Shown here one piece after another: positions 1 through 8,986 of a stretch of 64,000 bases of DNA (its first letter is position 1; each line of letters starts with the position of its first letter). The position numbers and the translations under genes are program-made. Source of the stretch: Paractinoplanes brasiliensis. GTDB taxonomy: Bacteria; Actinomycetota; Actinomycetes; Mycobacteriales; Micromonosporaceae. Under the pieces are notes generated by a model. The model ran no database searches. It saw nothing but the letters and a program-made list of their open reading frames with translations, and was not told the origin of the DNA. Where the stretch lies: the NCBI RefSeq assembly GCF_004362215.1, contig NZ_SNWR01000002.1:1054001-1118000 (forward strand), in the 5' to 3' direction.

Positions 1-1367
1 GGGGGTGTGTTGCCGGCGGCGGTGATGGCGCGGCGCAGCGGCACCAGGGCGAGCAGGACGCCACCGACGACGAAGAACACGACCAGGCTGATGATGCCGA
101 GCCGGTAGCTGTCGGTGAGCTGGAAGATCACACCGAACAGCAGGGGGCCGAGCCAGCTGGTGCCCTTGTCGCTGATCTCGTAGAAGCCGTAGTACTCGCC
201 TTCCTTGCCGTCGGGGATGAGCTGGGAGAACAGGCTGCGGCTCAGGGCCTGGCTGCCGCCGAGCACGACGCCGATGCCCGCGCCGAGCAGCATGAACGGC
301 AGCGGCTCGCCGGCGGGCAGCCAGTACGCGGCGGCGATGACGACCAGCCACAGGCCGAGGCTGAGCAGCACGGTCTTGCGGGCGCCGATCCGGGTGGCCA
401 CCGCGCCCAGCATCAGCGCGCCGCCGAACGCGAGGAACTGCACGATGAGGATGGTGACGATCAGCGTGGACTGGGTGAGGTCGAGTTCCTCGCTGCCGAA
501 CTGGGCGGCCAGCGCGATCACGGTCTGGATGCCGTCGTTGTAGATCAGGTAGGCGAGCAGGAAGAACAGGGTCAGCGGGTACGCCTTGAGGTTGCGCAGG
601 GTGTGCCCGAGCTGTTTGAACCCGTCGGTGAGCACGTTGCCCCGCGCGGAAGCGGCAGCGTCGGCGGCGGGGTGTTCACGCAGCCAGCGCAGCGGGAGGA
701 GGGTGAACACGGCCCACCAGACGCCGGCGCTGACGATGCAGAACCGGGCGATGTCCATGGTGCGCTGGTCGTCGCCGTCGACCGACAGGATCATCACGGC
801 GACCAGGTTCGCGGCGAGCAGCAGGCCACCGCCGAGGTAGCCCAGGGCCCATCCGCGGCTGGAGACCTTGTCCCGTTCGTCGGGGCCGGCCAGCTGGGGC
901 AGGAACGAGTTGTAGACCACGATGGCGGCGCCGAACGCGATGTTGGCGATCAGGAACAGCAGGCCGCCGAGCAGGTAACGGTCGCCGGTCACGAACACCA
1001 TGGCGATGGTGGCGCCGGCGCCGAGGAACGCGGCCCCGGCCAGCAGCGGTTTCTTGCGGGGGGCACGGTCGGCCACGGCCCCCATGATCGGCAGGACGAA
1101 CACCGTCAGGAAGACCGACAAGGACACCACGTACGGGTAGAAGGAGCCCGCGGCGATGGTCAGGCCGAACGGGCGGACCCGGCCGGTGCAGTCGTCGGCG
1201 CCCAGCTCACAACCGGCGGCGATCTCGGCGGTGGTGGTCAGGAACGGGCCGAGGAAGACGGTCAGCACGGTGGTGGAGAAGGCCGAGTTGGCCCAGTCGT
1301 AGAAGTACCAGCCCGTACGCTCCCGGCGGCCGGTTGCGGGGGTGAAGGCGGTGCCGGGTGCGGCCAT
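1..1367 (-). CDS. UMF1-type MFS transporter (C-terminus cut by window edge)
   Basis: Integral membrane transporter of the major facilitator superfamily. The visible 455 residues begin MAAPGTAFTPATGRRERTGW and continue with the FYDWANSAFSTTV signature of the UMF1/Atg22-like subfamily. Repeated hydrophobic helices follow (for example FLTVFVLPIMGAVADRAPRKK, the loop typical of MFS helices 2-3, and late glycine-rich helices such as LLGAGIGVVLGGSQALSR). The ATG at 1367 is preceded by GGAG about 8 nt upstream, and a TAGTTT -10-like hexamer lies further up. The reading frame is open to base 1, so the C-terminus is missing. It follows the GTPase operon in the same direction after 77 bp. Substrate unknown. 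Confidence 0.88.
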   Translation of the reverse strand, partial: MAAPGTAFTPATGRRERTGWYFYDWANSAFSTTVLTVFLGPFLTTTAEIAAGCELGADDCTGRVRPFGLTIAAGSFYPYVVSLSVFLTVFVLPIMGAVADRAPRKKPLLAGAAFLGAGATIAMVFVTGDRYLLGGLLFLIANIAFGAAIVVYNSFLPQLAGPDERDKVSSRGWALGYLGGGLLLAANLVAVMILSVDGDDQRTMDIARFCIVSAGVWWAVFTLLPLRWLREHPAADAAASARGNVLTDGFKQLGHTLRNLKAYPLTLFFLLAYLIYNDGIQTVIALAAQFGSEELDLTQSTLIVTILIVQFLAFGGALMLGAVATRIGARKTVLLSLGLWLVVIAAAYWLPAGEPLPFMLLGAGIGVVLGGSQALSRSLFSQLIPDGKEGEYYGFYEISDKGTSWLGPLLFGVIFQLTDSYRLGIISLVVFFVVGGVLLALVPLRRAITAAGNTP

Positions 1368-1444
1368 GTGGTCGGCTCCAGGTCTCGTTGCTTGGCGCCG
1401 AAACTATGCCACCTGCCACCGGCGGTACGGGAGGGCCCGGATAC

Positions 1445-1936
1445 TCAGTTTTCCTGCCACCACCGGGCCAGGGCGCTGGTGGCCGGGTCCTCGTCGGCGG
1501 CGAGGGCGGCCCACGGGTCCTGCGCCGGGCTCAGCTCGACCCCGGCGTACTCGGCGAGCTCCTCCGGGCGTACGGGATCAACGGCGTGCCCGGCAGCGGC
1601 GGCGTGCACGACGCCGAGGCTGCCGGTGTCGATCCACGGGAAGCCGTCGACGGGTTCGGGCAGGTCACCGACGTCCAGGGCGGGCGGGAACACGTCGAGC
1701 GGCTCGGCCGCGGCCACCTCGTCGGCGGCGAGGCCGGTGTGCTCGTCGACCGGCGGCGTCTCGTCGGCGCTGATGTCGTGGTGCACCTCGGGCACGTCGA
1801 ACTCGGGCGTGTCGAAGTGGTGATCGTCGTACGCGATCGGGTCGAGCGCGCCGAAATCGTCGTGCGTGTCGTGCGCCTCGGGCGTGTCGAAGATCGGGTA
1901 GTCGTCGTGGTCGCCGAAGTCGTGGTGGTCGCTCAT
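1445..1936 (-). CDS. small acidic Asp/His-rich protein, last gene of dynamin operon
   Basis: A 163-residue protein of unknown function. The N-terminal half is packed with Asp, His and Pro (it starts MSDHHDFGDHDDYPIFDTPE), while the C-terminal half is Ala/Pro/Asp-rich and ends ALARWWQEN. No signal peptide, membrane helix or catalytic motif is visible; it looks largely disordered. Its ATG overlaps the stop of the upstream GTPase by 4 nt (ATGA), so translation is probably coupled and the product likely works with the two GTPases. The His/Asp richness could bind metal, but nothing in the sequence proves that. Real gene: likely. Function: unknown. Confidence 0.7.
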   Translation of the reverse strand: MSDHHDFGDHDDYPIFDTPEAHDTHDDFGALDPIAYDDHHFDTPEFDVPEVHHDISADETPPVDEHTGLAADEVAAAEPLDVFPPALDVGDLPEPVDGFPWIDTGSLGVVHAAAAGHAVDPVRPEELAEYAGVELSPAQDPWAALAADEDPATSALARWWQEN

Positions 1937-3735
1937 CGGTCCTCCTCGTCGTGCGGCACGGGCGTCAGCACCCGGGCCTTGGCCAGCACCGCATCGGCGG
2001 TCCGCAGCTTCGCGCGTACCCCGTCGAGTTCCTGTTGCGCGCTCGCGCGTCGTTTCGCCCGGCCCGCGGCGTCCTCGGCGGCGGCCGCGTCGATCTCGGC
2101 GATGTGCGCGTCGAGGTCCCGCAGCCTTTTCTCCACCGCGTCGTCGACGGCGACGGACAGGGCGTACTGCAGGTCGGTGAACCGGTTGGCGATCTCGTCG
2201 GCCAGGGCCGCGCGGGCCTCGCCGAGCACGTCACGCAGCCAGATCCGGGCCTGCTGCCGGTCGGTCTGCACCCGCCGGCGGTACAGCACGTAGCCGCCGG
2301 CGGCCAGGCCCAGCCCGATCCCGGCGACCGGCACGAGCAGCCCCCCGCCGACGGCGAGCACCGACGCGCCGAGCATCGCGCCGCGCCCGGCCATGAACGC
2401 TATCCCGCCGGCGGACAGGGCGATCAGCACGTTGTCGGCGGAACCGTCGCGGGGCGGGGCGGCGTCCATGGCGTGGCGCAGGGTGGCGTTGAGCCGGCCC
2501 AGCATGGCCGCGCGTTCGCTGTCGTCGAACACCGACGCGAGGACCTTCTCACCGACGGCGGCGAAGGTGCTCTCGAGCCGGGCCGACAGTTCCACGGCGA
2601 CGGCCTGCAACTCGGCGTCGAGCTGCTCGGGCAGTCGGGCCAGGGCCTCGCCGCGGCCCTTGTCGACGCGTTCGGAGAAGTCCTGCTGCACGGCGGCGAC
2701 GCGGGTGCGCAGCTGCCCGACGGTTTCGACGCGGGCCCGCTGGGTCTCGGTGGACAACAGCAGCGTCCACTGCCGCGACTCGGTGCGTTTGCGGGCGGCC
2801 AGGGCGGCGCGTTCGGCCCGTAGCTGCGCCGTGCGGACCGGGTCGGCCTCCACCGCCCGTACGGAATCAGCGGCGGCCGTCTCGAGCCGGGCCAGCTCGC
2901 CGCGGGCCGCGCGCAGCACGTTGGCCAGTTGCAGCTGGTGCCCGCGGCCGGCCAGTTCGACCAGGGCGTGCTGCAGCTCGGCGATCTTCGACGCCTCGAC
3001 GAGGGCGGCCTCGTCGTCGGGGCCGGCCTGCACGGCCAGTTCGGCCAGGGCGCTGGACACGGCGAACCAGGACGCGTCGGCGAAGCGGGGCGCGTGGGCG
3101 CGCAGCAGGGCCTGGTTGTCGTCGAGGATGCGCCGCCACCCCGGAAACCCGTCGATCTTGGTGAGGGCGAAGACGACCGTGTCGACCCGCTCGCTGGCGG
3201 CCACCAGGAAGTCCAGTTCGGGTTTGGACAGCGGCGCCGACGCGTCGGCCACGAACAGCAGGGCGGTGGCCCGTTCGACCGCGGCCAGGGCGACGGCGGT
3301 GTGGGCCGGGTCGAGCCCGCCGACGCCGGGGGTGTCGAGCAGGCTGAGGTAGCGCAGCATCGGGGCGGGGTGGGTCACCTCGATGCGGCGGGCCCGCTGC
3401 GCGCCGGTGGCCCACCCGGTCAGGTCGCCGATCGTGACCGGTTCGGCCGCGCCGGGCAGCCATGCCCGCGCGCTCAGCTCGCTGCCGGGCACGAACTGCA
3501 GATAGGTGGCGGTGGCGACGGCGGCGTCGACGGGGGACAGGCCGGGCACCCCGAGCAACGCGTTGATCAGGGAGCTCTTGCCGCGTTTGGTCTCGCCGAC
3601 GACGACCACCTCGGGGCGGGTGAGCCGGCGCCGGCGCAGCTCGGCCAGTTCGGCCCCGGCGTCGGGGTCGTGGGTGCGCACGTACGCCAGGGTGTCCTTG
3701 ACGGTGCTGTCGAGCACCGGGGTCAGATCCGTCAT
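1933..3735 (-). CDS. dynamin-like GTPase with C-terminal membrane hairpin
   Basis: A 600-residue dynamin-family GTPase. The G domain has P-loop GETKRGKS (residues 47-54), G3 DTPG (134-137) and G4 TKID (192-195). An Ala/Glu/Arg-rich helical stalk follows. A hydrophobic pair of segments lies around residues 440-495 (SAGGIAFMAGRGAMLGASVL, then LLVPVAGIGLGLAAGGYVLY), then another helical tail. This is the layout of bacterial dynamins that insert into membranes. The start is set at the ATG at 3735, which overlaps the upstream GTPase stop by 4 nt; upstream in-frame codons lie inside that gene and are unlikely to be used. By analogy with Streptomyces DynA/DynB it may stabilise division or sporulation septa, but that role is inference. 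Confidence 0.88.
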   Translation of the reverse strand: MTDLTPVLDSTVKDTLAYVRTHDPDAGAELAELRRRRLTRPEVVVVGETKRGKSSLINALLGVPGLSPVDAAVATATYLQFVPGSELSARAWLPGAAEPVTIGDLTGWATGAQRARRIEVTHPAPMLRYLSLLDTPGVGGLDPAHTAVALAAVERATALLFVADASAPLSKPELDFLVAASERVDTVVFALTKIDGFPGWRRILDDNQALLRAHAPRFADASWFAVSSALAELAVQAGPDDEAALVEASKIAELQHALVELAGRGHQLQLANVLRAARGELARLETAAADSVRAVEADPVRTAQLRAERAALAARKRTESRQWTLLLSTETQRARVETVGQLRTRVAAVQQDFSERVDKGRGEALARLPEQLDAELQAVAVELSARLESTFAAVGEKVLASVFDDSERAAMLGRLNATLRHAMDAAPPRDGSADNVLIALSAGGIAFMAGRGAMLGASVLAVGGGLLVPVAGIGLGLAAGGYVLYRRRVQTDRQQARIWLRDVLGEARAALADEIANRFTDLQYALSVAVDDAVEKRLRDLDAHIAEIDAAAAEDAAGRAKRRASAQQELDGVRAKLRTADAVLAKARVLTPVPHDEEDR

Positions 3736-5231
3736 GCGCGTACCTGCTGGGCGAGGATGTGGAAGCCGCGCTGGGCGACCTGCGCGACCCGGGACTGGGC
3801 CGGCCCGGCGCCGGCGACCGCGTACACCCGCCACCGGTTGGCGGCGGCGACCGCGGCCGCGGCGAGCTCACCCGGGCCGGCGTCGGGCAGCCGCAGGATC
3901 CAGCGGGGGTCCTCCGAGGTGGCCAGCCGGGTCAGTTCCTGCTCCCACTCGACGGGCAGCGGCACCGCGCCGGCGGCGACCCGCTGGGCCGCGTCGAGCA
4001 GCCGCAACCGGTGGTAGGCGGGGTCGCGCAGCAGCCGCTCGACGCCGTCGCGCAGCCGTTCCCGGTCCCGTTCGTCGCGGGTGTGCCCGGCCAGGCGTTC
4101 CAGCCGCGACAACGCCCAGCCGGCCTTGATGGCGTCCGAACGCCACCGGAACGTCTCTTCCAGGGTGTGGCGCAGCCGCGGGAACCCGGACGCGGCGACC
4201 AGCCGGCGGACCAGCTCACCGGTGGACACGCCCGGGTCGGCGCCGAGCTGGGCCAGGGCGAACCCGATGCCGTACAGGTCGAGCAGTTGCAGCAGCCGCT
4301 CCCGCTGCTCGGCGCCGACCGGGGCAGGCCGGCTGCGGAACAGGTCGGCCGACGCCAGCATGATCTTCAGCTGGGCGCCGGGCAGGCCGGCCAGCTGCTG
4401 CAGGGCGTCACGGTCGGCGCCGGTGAGCCGGCCCGCCTCACCGGTCTCGGCGAGCAGCCCCACCACGGGCACGACACCGGAGACCGTACGGGCCAGCAGC
4501 GCCGCCTGCTGGTCGGCCAGGGGCCCCGCGACCGGCCAGGGGTCACCGGCCCCGCCGACCAGGGTGTCGACCTTGCCGAAAACCCCGAGCGCGTTGATCG
4601 GGGTGGACGCGAGCCGGGCCGACGCGTCCCGGAACGCTTCCAGGGCGCGCAGGTCGTCGGCCCGTACGGCCTGGGTGAACACGTACACCACGGCCTCGGC
4701 GGCGGCGACCTCACCGGCCGAGTCGGCGTCGATGTCGGCGTCGAACGGGGCGGTCGAGGTGCCCACGGCTTCCTCGGCGCGGGCGCTGACGAGCGTGTCG
4801 GTCGAGGCCAGGCCGGGCGTGTCGACCACGGTCAGGTCGCGCAGTTTCTCACTGGTGAGGGTGACGTCGACGTACGCGACGCGGGAGGCGGGCACCCCGA
4901 GCCGCTGCGGGATCATGCCGTCGTCGTCCAGCGGCAGGCTCCGGCGTTCGCCGTCGCGGCACACCACGTCGACCCGGTCGGCCGGCCCGTACCGGAACCG
5001 GGTGACCACCCGGGTGCACTCACCGACCGCGGTCGGGGCCACCCGGCGCCCGATCAACGCGTTGACGAGTGTCGACTTTCCGGCTTTCAGGCGGCCGGCG
5101 ATCGCTACCCGTAACGGTTCGCCGAGCCGGTCGCGGATCTGTATGAGCTGGCCACCGGCCTCCAGACCGACCCGAGCGACCATTTCATCACACAGCGTAG
5201 CCACGCTGGCGGTCAGCGGGCCGCTCACCAT
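3732..5231 (-). CDS. dynamin-like GTPase, partner gene
   Basis: A 499-residue GTPase of the dynamin/50S ribosome-binding GTPase superfamily. P-loop GRLKAGKS (residues 46-53), switch/G3 DTPG (137-140) and a G4-like FGKVD (218-222) are visible; G4 has GKVD where N/TKxD is usual. The C-terminal half is Arg/Leu/Glu-rich and helical, with no clear membrane segment. It is the first gene of a three-gene operon joined by 4-nt overlaps, so it and the membrane-hairpin GTPase below it probably form a hetero-pair, as bacterial dynamins often do. The ATG at 5231 faces the LuxR gene at 5422 across 190 bp, which must hold both promoters. Confidence 0.86.
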   Translation of the reverse strand: MVSGPLTASVATLCDEMVARVGLEAGGQLIQIRDRLGEPLRVAIAGRLKAGKSTLVNALIGRRVAPTAVGECTRVVTRFRYGPADRVDVVCRDGERRSLPLDDDGMIPQRLGVPASRVAYVDVTLTSEKLRDLTVVDTPGLASTDTLVSARAEEAVGTSTAPFDADIDADSAGEVAAAEAVVYVFTQAVRADDLRALEAFRDASARLASTPINALGVFGKVDTLVGGAGDPWPVAGPLADQQAALLARTVSGVVPVVGLLAETGEAGRLTGADRDALQQLAGLPGAQLKIMLASADLFRSRPAPVGAEQRERLLQLLDLYGIGFALAQLGADPGVSTGELVRRLVAASGFPRLRHTLEETFRWRSDAIKAGWALSRLERLAGHTRDERDRERLRDGVERLLRDPAYHRLRLLDAAQRVAAGAVPLPVEWEQELTRLATSEDPRWILRLPDAGPGELAAAAVAAANRWRVYAVAGAGPAQSRVAQVAQRGFHILAQQVRA

Positions 5232-5421
5232 GACTCGTCAGCCGGGCACATCGTCGGGGAGAATGTGCTGACCACGGCCGGTGTCACTGAGACCCTCCCC
5301 ATCGCGAAAAGGGGCGGGCACCAGGGTCGCCCGCCGCGGGTCCAGCCTACGGACAGCGCACGAGCAGGGGATCCCGTGTTCGTGCCACGCACACCGACGC
5401 AACTCGGGGGAAGGGGACCAG

Positions 5422-7965
5422 GTGGCGGAAGCGCTGCATCAGGCCGCCACCATGCTGCACCGTCCCGGTCTTGTCGTGCTGACCGGCCCGCCCGGCTGCG
5501 GGCGCAGCACAGCGCTGCGTGAGCTCGCGGCCGCCGTGCCCGGCCCGGTCCACGCCGGCGGCGGGCTGGCGATGCTGCAGACCGTGCCCGCGCTGGCGTT
5601 GTCGCGGGCGGTGCGGGCCCGGCTGCCCGCCCACGACGTGCACCTGCTGGCCGAGGCGGTGCGTTCCCGCGTACGGGGTGGGCTGCTGGTCCTCGACGAC
5701 GTGCAGTACGCCGACCCGGCCACCCTGGCCGCGCTGCCCGCCCTGGCCCGGTTCTGCCGGGTGCTGGTCGCGTTGCGCACCCCGCACCGGCTGCCGGGCG
5801 AGGTGCAGGACGCGTTGCGGGCCGCCGCGGCCGCCTGGGCCGAGGTGCCGCCCCTGACCCGTACGGCCGCGCTCGAGCTGGCCCGGCGCACCGCCGGCAA
5901 CCTGCAGCCGCCGATCCTCGACGCCGTCGTGGACCGGGCCGGCGGCAACCCCCTCGCGGTCACCGCGCTGGCCCGGCAGGCAGCCGCGGCCAAGCCGGCC
6001 GCCGGGCCGGGCATCGACCAGGTGGCGTACGCGATCGCGAACGCCCTGGCCGACCTGCAGCGCCCGGCCCGCACCGCCCTGGCCGCGCTGGGCCTGCTCG
6101 GCCGGGCCGCCCCGCCCGCGCTGCTCGGCCCCGGCGCGGCCGACCTGCTCGCGGCCGGCCTGGTCATGCCCGCGCCCGGCGGTGACGAGCTGCTGCCGGT
6201 GTCGACGTACGTGGCCGAGACCGCGGCCGGGCTGCTCGACGCCCCCGCCCGCGCCGAGCTGCACACCCGGCTGGCCGAGCTGACCCCACCGGCGGAGGCC
6301 GCCCGGCACCTCGCCGCGGCCGGTGACCTGCCCGGCGCGCACCGCAAGGCCCTGGTCGCGGCCGACCAGACCTCCGGCGGTGACCGGGCGGCGCTGCTGC
6401 TGTTCGCCTGTGAACTGGACGTGCCGGTCGACCCGCGCGTACGGCTCGCGGCGGCCGACGCCCTGCTGACGGCGGGCCGGGCCGCGGCCGCCGCCCGGGT
6501 GCTCACGGCCCCGGAACCGCTGGGCCCGGAAGCCGAGGTGCTGCGCGGTGAGGCGCTGCTCCAGGCCGGTGATCATGCGGGGGCCCGTTCGGCCGTCCGG
6601 GGGGTGCCCGACGCCGCGGCGGGGCCGGTGCTCGCCGGCCGGGACCGGGTGTTGCTGCTGGCCGAGCTGGCCGCCGACCCGTCCGCCGCGCAGGACCTCG
6701 CCGGCAAGATCACCGCGCGGCATCCGCAGCCGCCGCCCGGGGTCGCGGCCGCCCTCGCCGCCGTGCAGGCCCGGCTGCGCACGCCGGGCTGGGACACGGC
6801 GCTGGCCGCGGCGGCCCGGTCGGCCGATCCGCTGATCGGGCGGTGGTCGGCGTGGCTGCTGGTCGAGCAGCTCGCCGCCGACGGGCGCCTGGCCGAGTCG
6901 GCCGACGCCGCCCTGGCCGCCGCCCGGGAAAGCGCGGACGCCCTGGCGTACGGGTGGCAGGCCCGGTTCACGGCGGCCGCCGACTGGGCCTTGGCTTTGC
7001 GCGGCTCCATCGAGGGCTCCGTGGCCGGTCCTGGCTCGACCGGTCCCGGGAGCGGCTTTCCGCTTCGTGGTCCCGGCTCAGGGCGTCCGGGGGACGGTGC
7101 TCTTGGTCAGGCCGCCGGCGCGGCGCCTTCCGAGGACGGTGCTGACGGTGTGCTGCGCCGGGCCGCCAACCTTGCCGATCGGGCGGTGCCGGACGAGGCC
7201 CGGGGTTATGCCACCGCCGCGACCGCGCTGATCGAGGCCGACAGCGGGCTGCTCGCCGCGGCCCGCACCCATCTGGACGCCGCCCCGGCGCACCCGGCCA
7301 CGGCCTGGGTCGCGCAGGAGACCGCGTGGCTCGACGGGCAACCGGACAGGGCCCTGGACCCGCCCGCCGGTGCGGACGGGCTCCTCGCCGGGTTGCACGC
7401 CATCACCGCCCGCTGGGCCGCCCACGACCTGGGTGACCATTCAGCCCCGCCGATGCCGGGCGGGCTCCCGGCGGCCGCCCGGCGTACGCTGACCGCCTGG
7501 GCCACCGGCACCGGCTTCACCGCCGCCGCCGAGGGCTGGAAAACGGTCGCCCTGCGTGAACGCATCCGCTGCCTGATCGCCGCCGGGGTGACCGACACCG
7601 ACCCGGGGCGGGCTGTCGCGGCGCTGCTGCAGGCCGAACAGCTCGCCGACGCGGCCGGGCTGACCGTGCTGGCCGGCCGGGCCCGCCGCGGGCTGCGCCG
7701 CCACAACGTGCACCGCGACACCCGCAGCCCCCGCTCGGGTGATCGGCTGACCCGCCGCGAGACCGACGTCCTGCGGCTGGTCGCGGCCGGCGAACCCACT
7801 CGCCGGATCGCCGGCCAGCTCGGCATCTCCGCCGAGACGGTCGACACCCACATCCGCGCCGGCATGCGCAAGCTCGGCGCCCGGACCCGAACGGAAGCCG
7901 CCGCCCTGGCCTTCACCCACCTCACCCCCGATGACATGTCTGACACGTTCAAGGATGGCCGGTGA
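5422..7965 (+). CDS. LuxR-family regulator with N-terminal AAA-type ATPase (LAL-like)
   Basis: An 847-residue large ATP-binding regulator. The N-terminus has Walker A GPPGCGRST around residues 22-30 and Walker B LLVLDDVQYAD. A long Ala/Leu-rich helical (TPR-like) middle follows. A C-terminal LuxR helix-turn-helix, LTRRETDVLRLVAAGE then ISAETVDTHI, occupies about the last 65 residues. The start is taken as GTG 5422 because a strong purine-rich ribosome site (GGGGGAAGGGGACC) sits directly upstream; the frame is open further back but without support. A Gly/Ser/Pro-rich stretch near 7000-7130 looks like a linker insertion. The stop overlaps the next regulator by 4 nt. The ligand and target genes cannot be told from sequence. 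Confidence 0.82.
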   Translation: MAEALHQAATMLHRPGLVVLTGPPGCGRSTALRELAAAVPGPVHAGGGLAMLQTVPALALSRAVRARLPAHDVHLLAEAVRSRVRGGLLVLDDVQYADPATLAALPALARFCRVLVALRTPHRLPGEVQDALRAAAAAWAEVPPLTRTAALELARRTAGNLQPPILDAVVDRAGGNPLAVTALARQAAAAKPAAGPGIDQVAYAIANALADLQRPARTALAALGLLGRAAPPALLGPGAADLLAAGLVMPAPGGDELLPVSTYVAETAAGLLDAPARAELHTRLAELTPPAEAARHLAAAGDLPGAHRKALVAADQTSGGDRAALLLFACELDVPVDPRVRLAAADALLTAGRAAAAARVLTAPEPLGPEAEVLRGEALLQAGDHAGARSAVRGVPDAAAGPVLAGRDRVLLLAELAADPSAAQDLAGKITARHPQPPPGVAAALAAVQARLRTPGWDTALAAAARSADPLIGRWSAWLLVEQLAADGRLAESADAALAAARESADALAYGWQARFTAAADWALALRGSIEGSVAGPGSTGPGSGFPLRGPGSGRPGDGALGQAAGAAPSEDGADGVLRRAANLADRAVPDEARGYATAATALIEADSGLLAAARTHLDAAPAHPATAWVAQETAWLDGQPDRALDPPAGADGLLAGLHAITARWAAHDLGDHSAPPMPGGLPAAARRTLTAWATGTGFTAAAEGWKTVALRERIRCLIAAGVTDTDPGRAVAALLQAEQLADAAGLTVLAGRARRGLRRHNVHRDTRSPRSGDRLTRRETDVLRLVAAGEPTRRIAGQLGISAETVDTHIRAGMRKLGARTRTEAAALAFTHLTPDDMSDTFKDGR

Positions 7966-8507
7966 CCAGACAGCCCGACGCTCCCCGACACGTCGTCGCC
8001 AACCCCGGCGACGCCGACACCGTGCTGCGCCGACTCACCCGGGACGGCTGGGTGGCCCGCGACGGGTTCGCCCTGCCCGATCCGGCCTGGGACGTGACCG
8101 GCAGCCGCCTGGTGCTGCACGGCCGCATCGGCGACCCCGACACCCTGCAACTGGCGGTGCTGGCCGCGGCCCGCGGCGCCGGGATCGTCGCCGTGTGCGA
8201 CACCGAGTCGCCGCTGGGCCGCGCGCTCCTCGACGACCTGGCCCGCCTCGGCCCCGTGCAGCACGGCGCGGCCGAACCGGCCGGCGGTGACAACGCCGTC
8301 GCCGACCTCGTCCCCGAGCAGCGGGCCCTGCTCGACCGTCTCGCCGCCGGCGACACCATCGCCGCGGCGGCCGCCGCCGAGTTCCTGTCCCTGCGCACCG
8401 CCAACCGCCGCATCGCCGAAGCGCGCGCCCTGTTCGGGGTGCGCACCACCCGCGAGGCCGTCCTCGCCTACCTGCGCCAGCGCGGCGCCCCGCCCCGCCA
8501 GCATTGA
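7962..8507 (+). CDS. small LuxR/HTH-type regulator, coupled to the upstream LAL gene
   Basis: A 181-residue protein starting MTRQPDAPRHVVANPGDADT. The C-terminal third (EQRALLDRLAAGDTIAAAAA then LRTANRRIAEARALFGVRTT) reads like a LuxR-type helix-turn-helix with a degenerate recognition helix. The N-terminal part resembles no domain I can name. The GTG start overlaps the upstream stop (GTGA), so the two regulators are probably co-translated and may act together. Its own stop overlaps a TTG codon that opens the split histidine-phosphatase gene, so originally the three formed one transcription unit. Confidence 0.72.
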   Translation: MTRQPDAPRHVVANPGDADTVLRRLTRDGWVARDGFALPDPAWDVTGSRLVLHGRIGDPDTLQLAVLAAARGAGIVAVCDTESPLGRALLDDLARLGPVQHGAAEPAGGDNAVADLVPEQRALLDRLAAGDTIAAAAAAEFLSLRTANRRIAEARALFGVRTTREAVLAYLRQRGAPPRQH

Positions 8508-8812
8508 TCCACCCGGGACCCGGCTCGGCCGCCACCGAGCTGATCCTCATCCGGCACGCGATGCCCGTCACCGACCCGGTCGTCCCGCCGCACCGGTGGC
8601 GCCCGGCCGCCCCTTCCTCGCTCACCTTCCCGCGCGGCGCCTCCCTTGTGGCCGGCAGCGAACCCCAGGCCGATCCGACGCTGCCCTTCGACCGGCCCGT
8701 ACCCCGAGATCTGAGTTCCGGTGAGGTGCGCCGCCCCTTCGCATGGCGCGACGATCATCGCGAACAGACCCGCGCGTACGTGGACGGGCTCGTCCACCCG
8801 GGTGCGGAGCCG
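8504..8812 (+). pseudogene. histidine phosphatase, 5' half (split by transposon)
   Basis: N-terminal 103 codons of a histidine-phosphatase (phosphoglycerate-mutase-like) protein. The catalytic RHA motif is seen in ELILIRHAMPVTD, followed by family landmarks GEVRRPFAW and RAYVDGLVHPGAEP. The frame then hits TGA at 8813, exactly where the inserted element begins. The matching C-terminal half lies at 11899-12078 on the same strand. Removing the bases between the two GGAGCCG copies restores the reading ...HPGAEP-HSSVVARSDAALIRH..., which fits the family spacing. It starts at TTG 8504, overlapping the regulator stop. Non-functional as it stands. Confidence 0.85.
8806..8812. repeat. left copy of 7-bp target-site duplication GGAGCCG
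   Basis: GGAGCCG sits at 8806-8812 and again at 11899-11905, directly outside the inserted block. The copies lie in the same codon frame of the split phosphatase gene (gag-ccg), as expected for a target duplication made on insertion. Confidence 0.75.
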
Positions 8813-8986
8813 TGATTTCGTCGGCGGTTCTGGGCACCGTTTGAACGTCGCTTCGGGCACCGCTTGATCACCGGAGGATCGTGTGTCCACGACTTTTGAC
8901 ACCACTACGTCGCGACGCGGCGCGCGGTCCGGCTCGCGGTTGGTTCCAGGTTGCCTGCCTTGCCGCCTTCGACGGCGGATGTGTTG

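Noticed and set aside
603..1823. Long plus-strand open frame opposite the MFS transporter
   Set aside because: Antisense to a clear membrane protein; low-complexity Gly/Arg/His composition typical of the reverse strand of GC-rich genes.
5347..6723. 458-codon minus-strand frame under the LuxR-ATPase gene
   Set aside because: Antisense shadow; no domain, Gly/Gln/Arg-rich.
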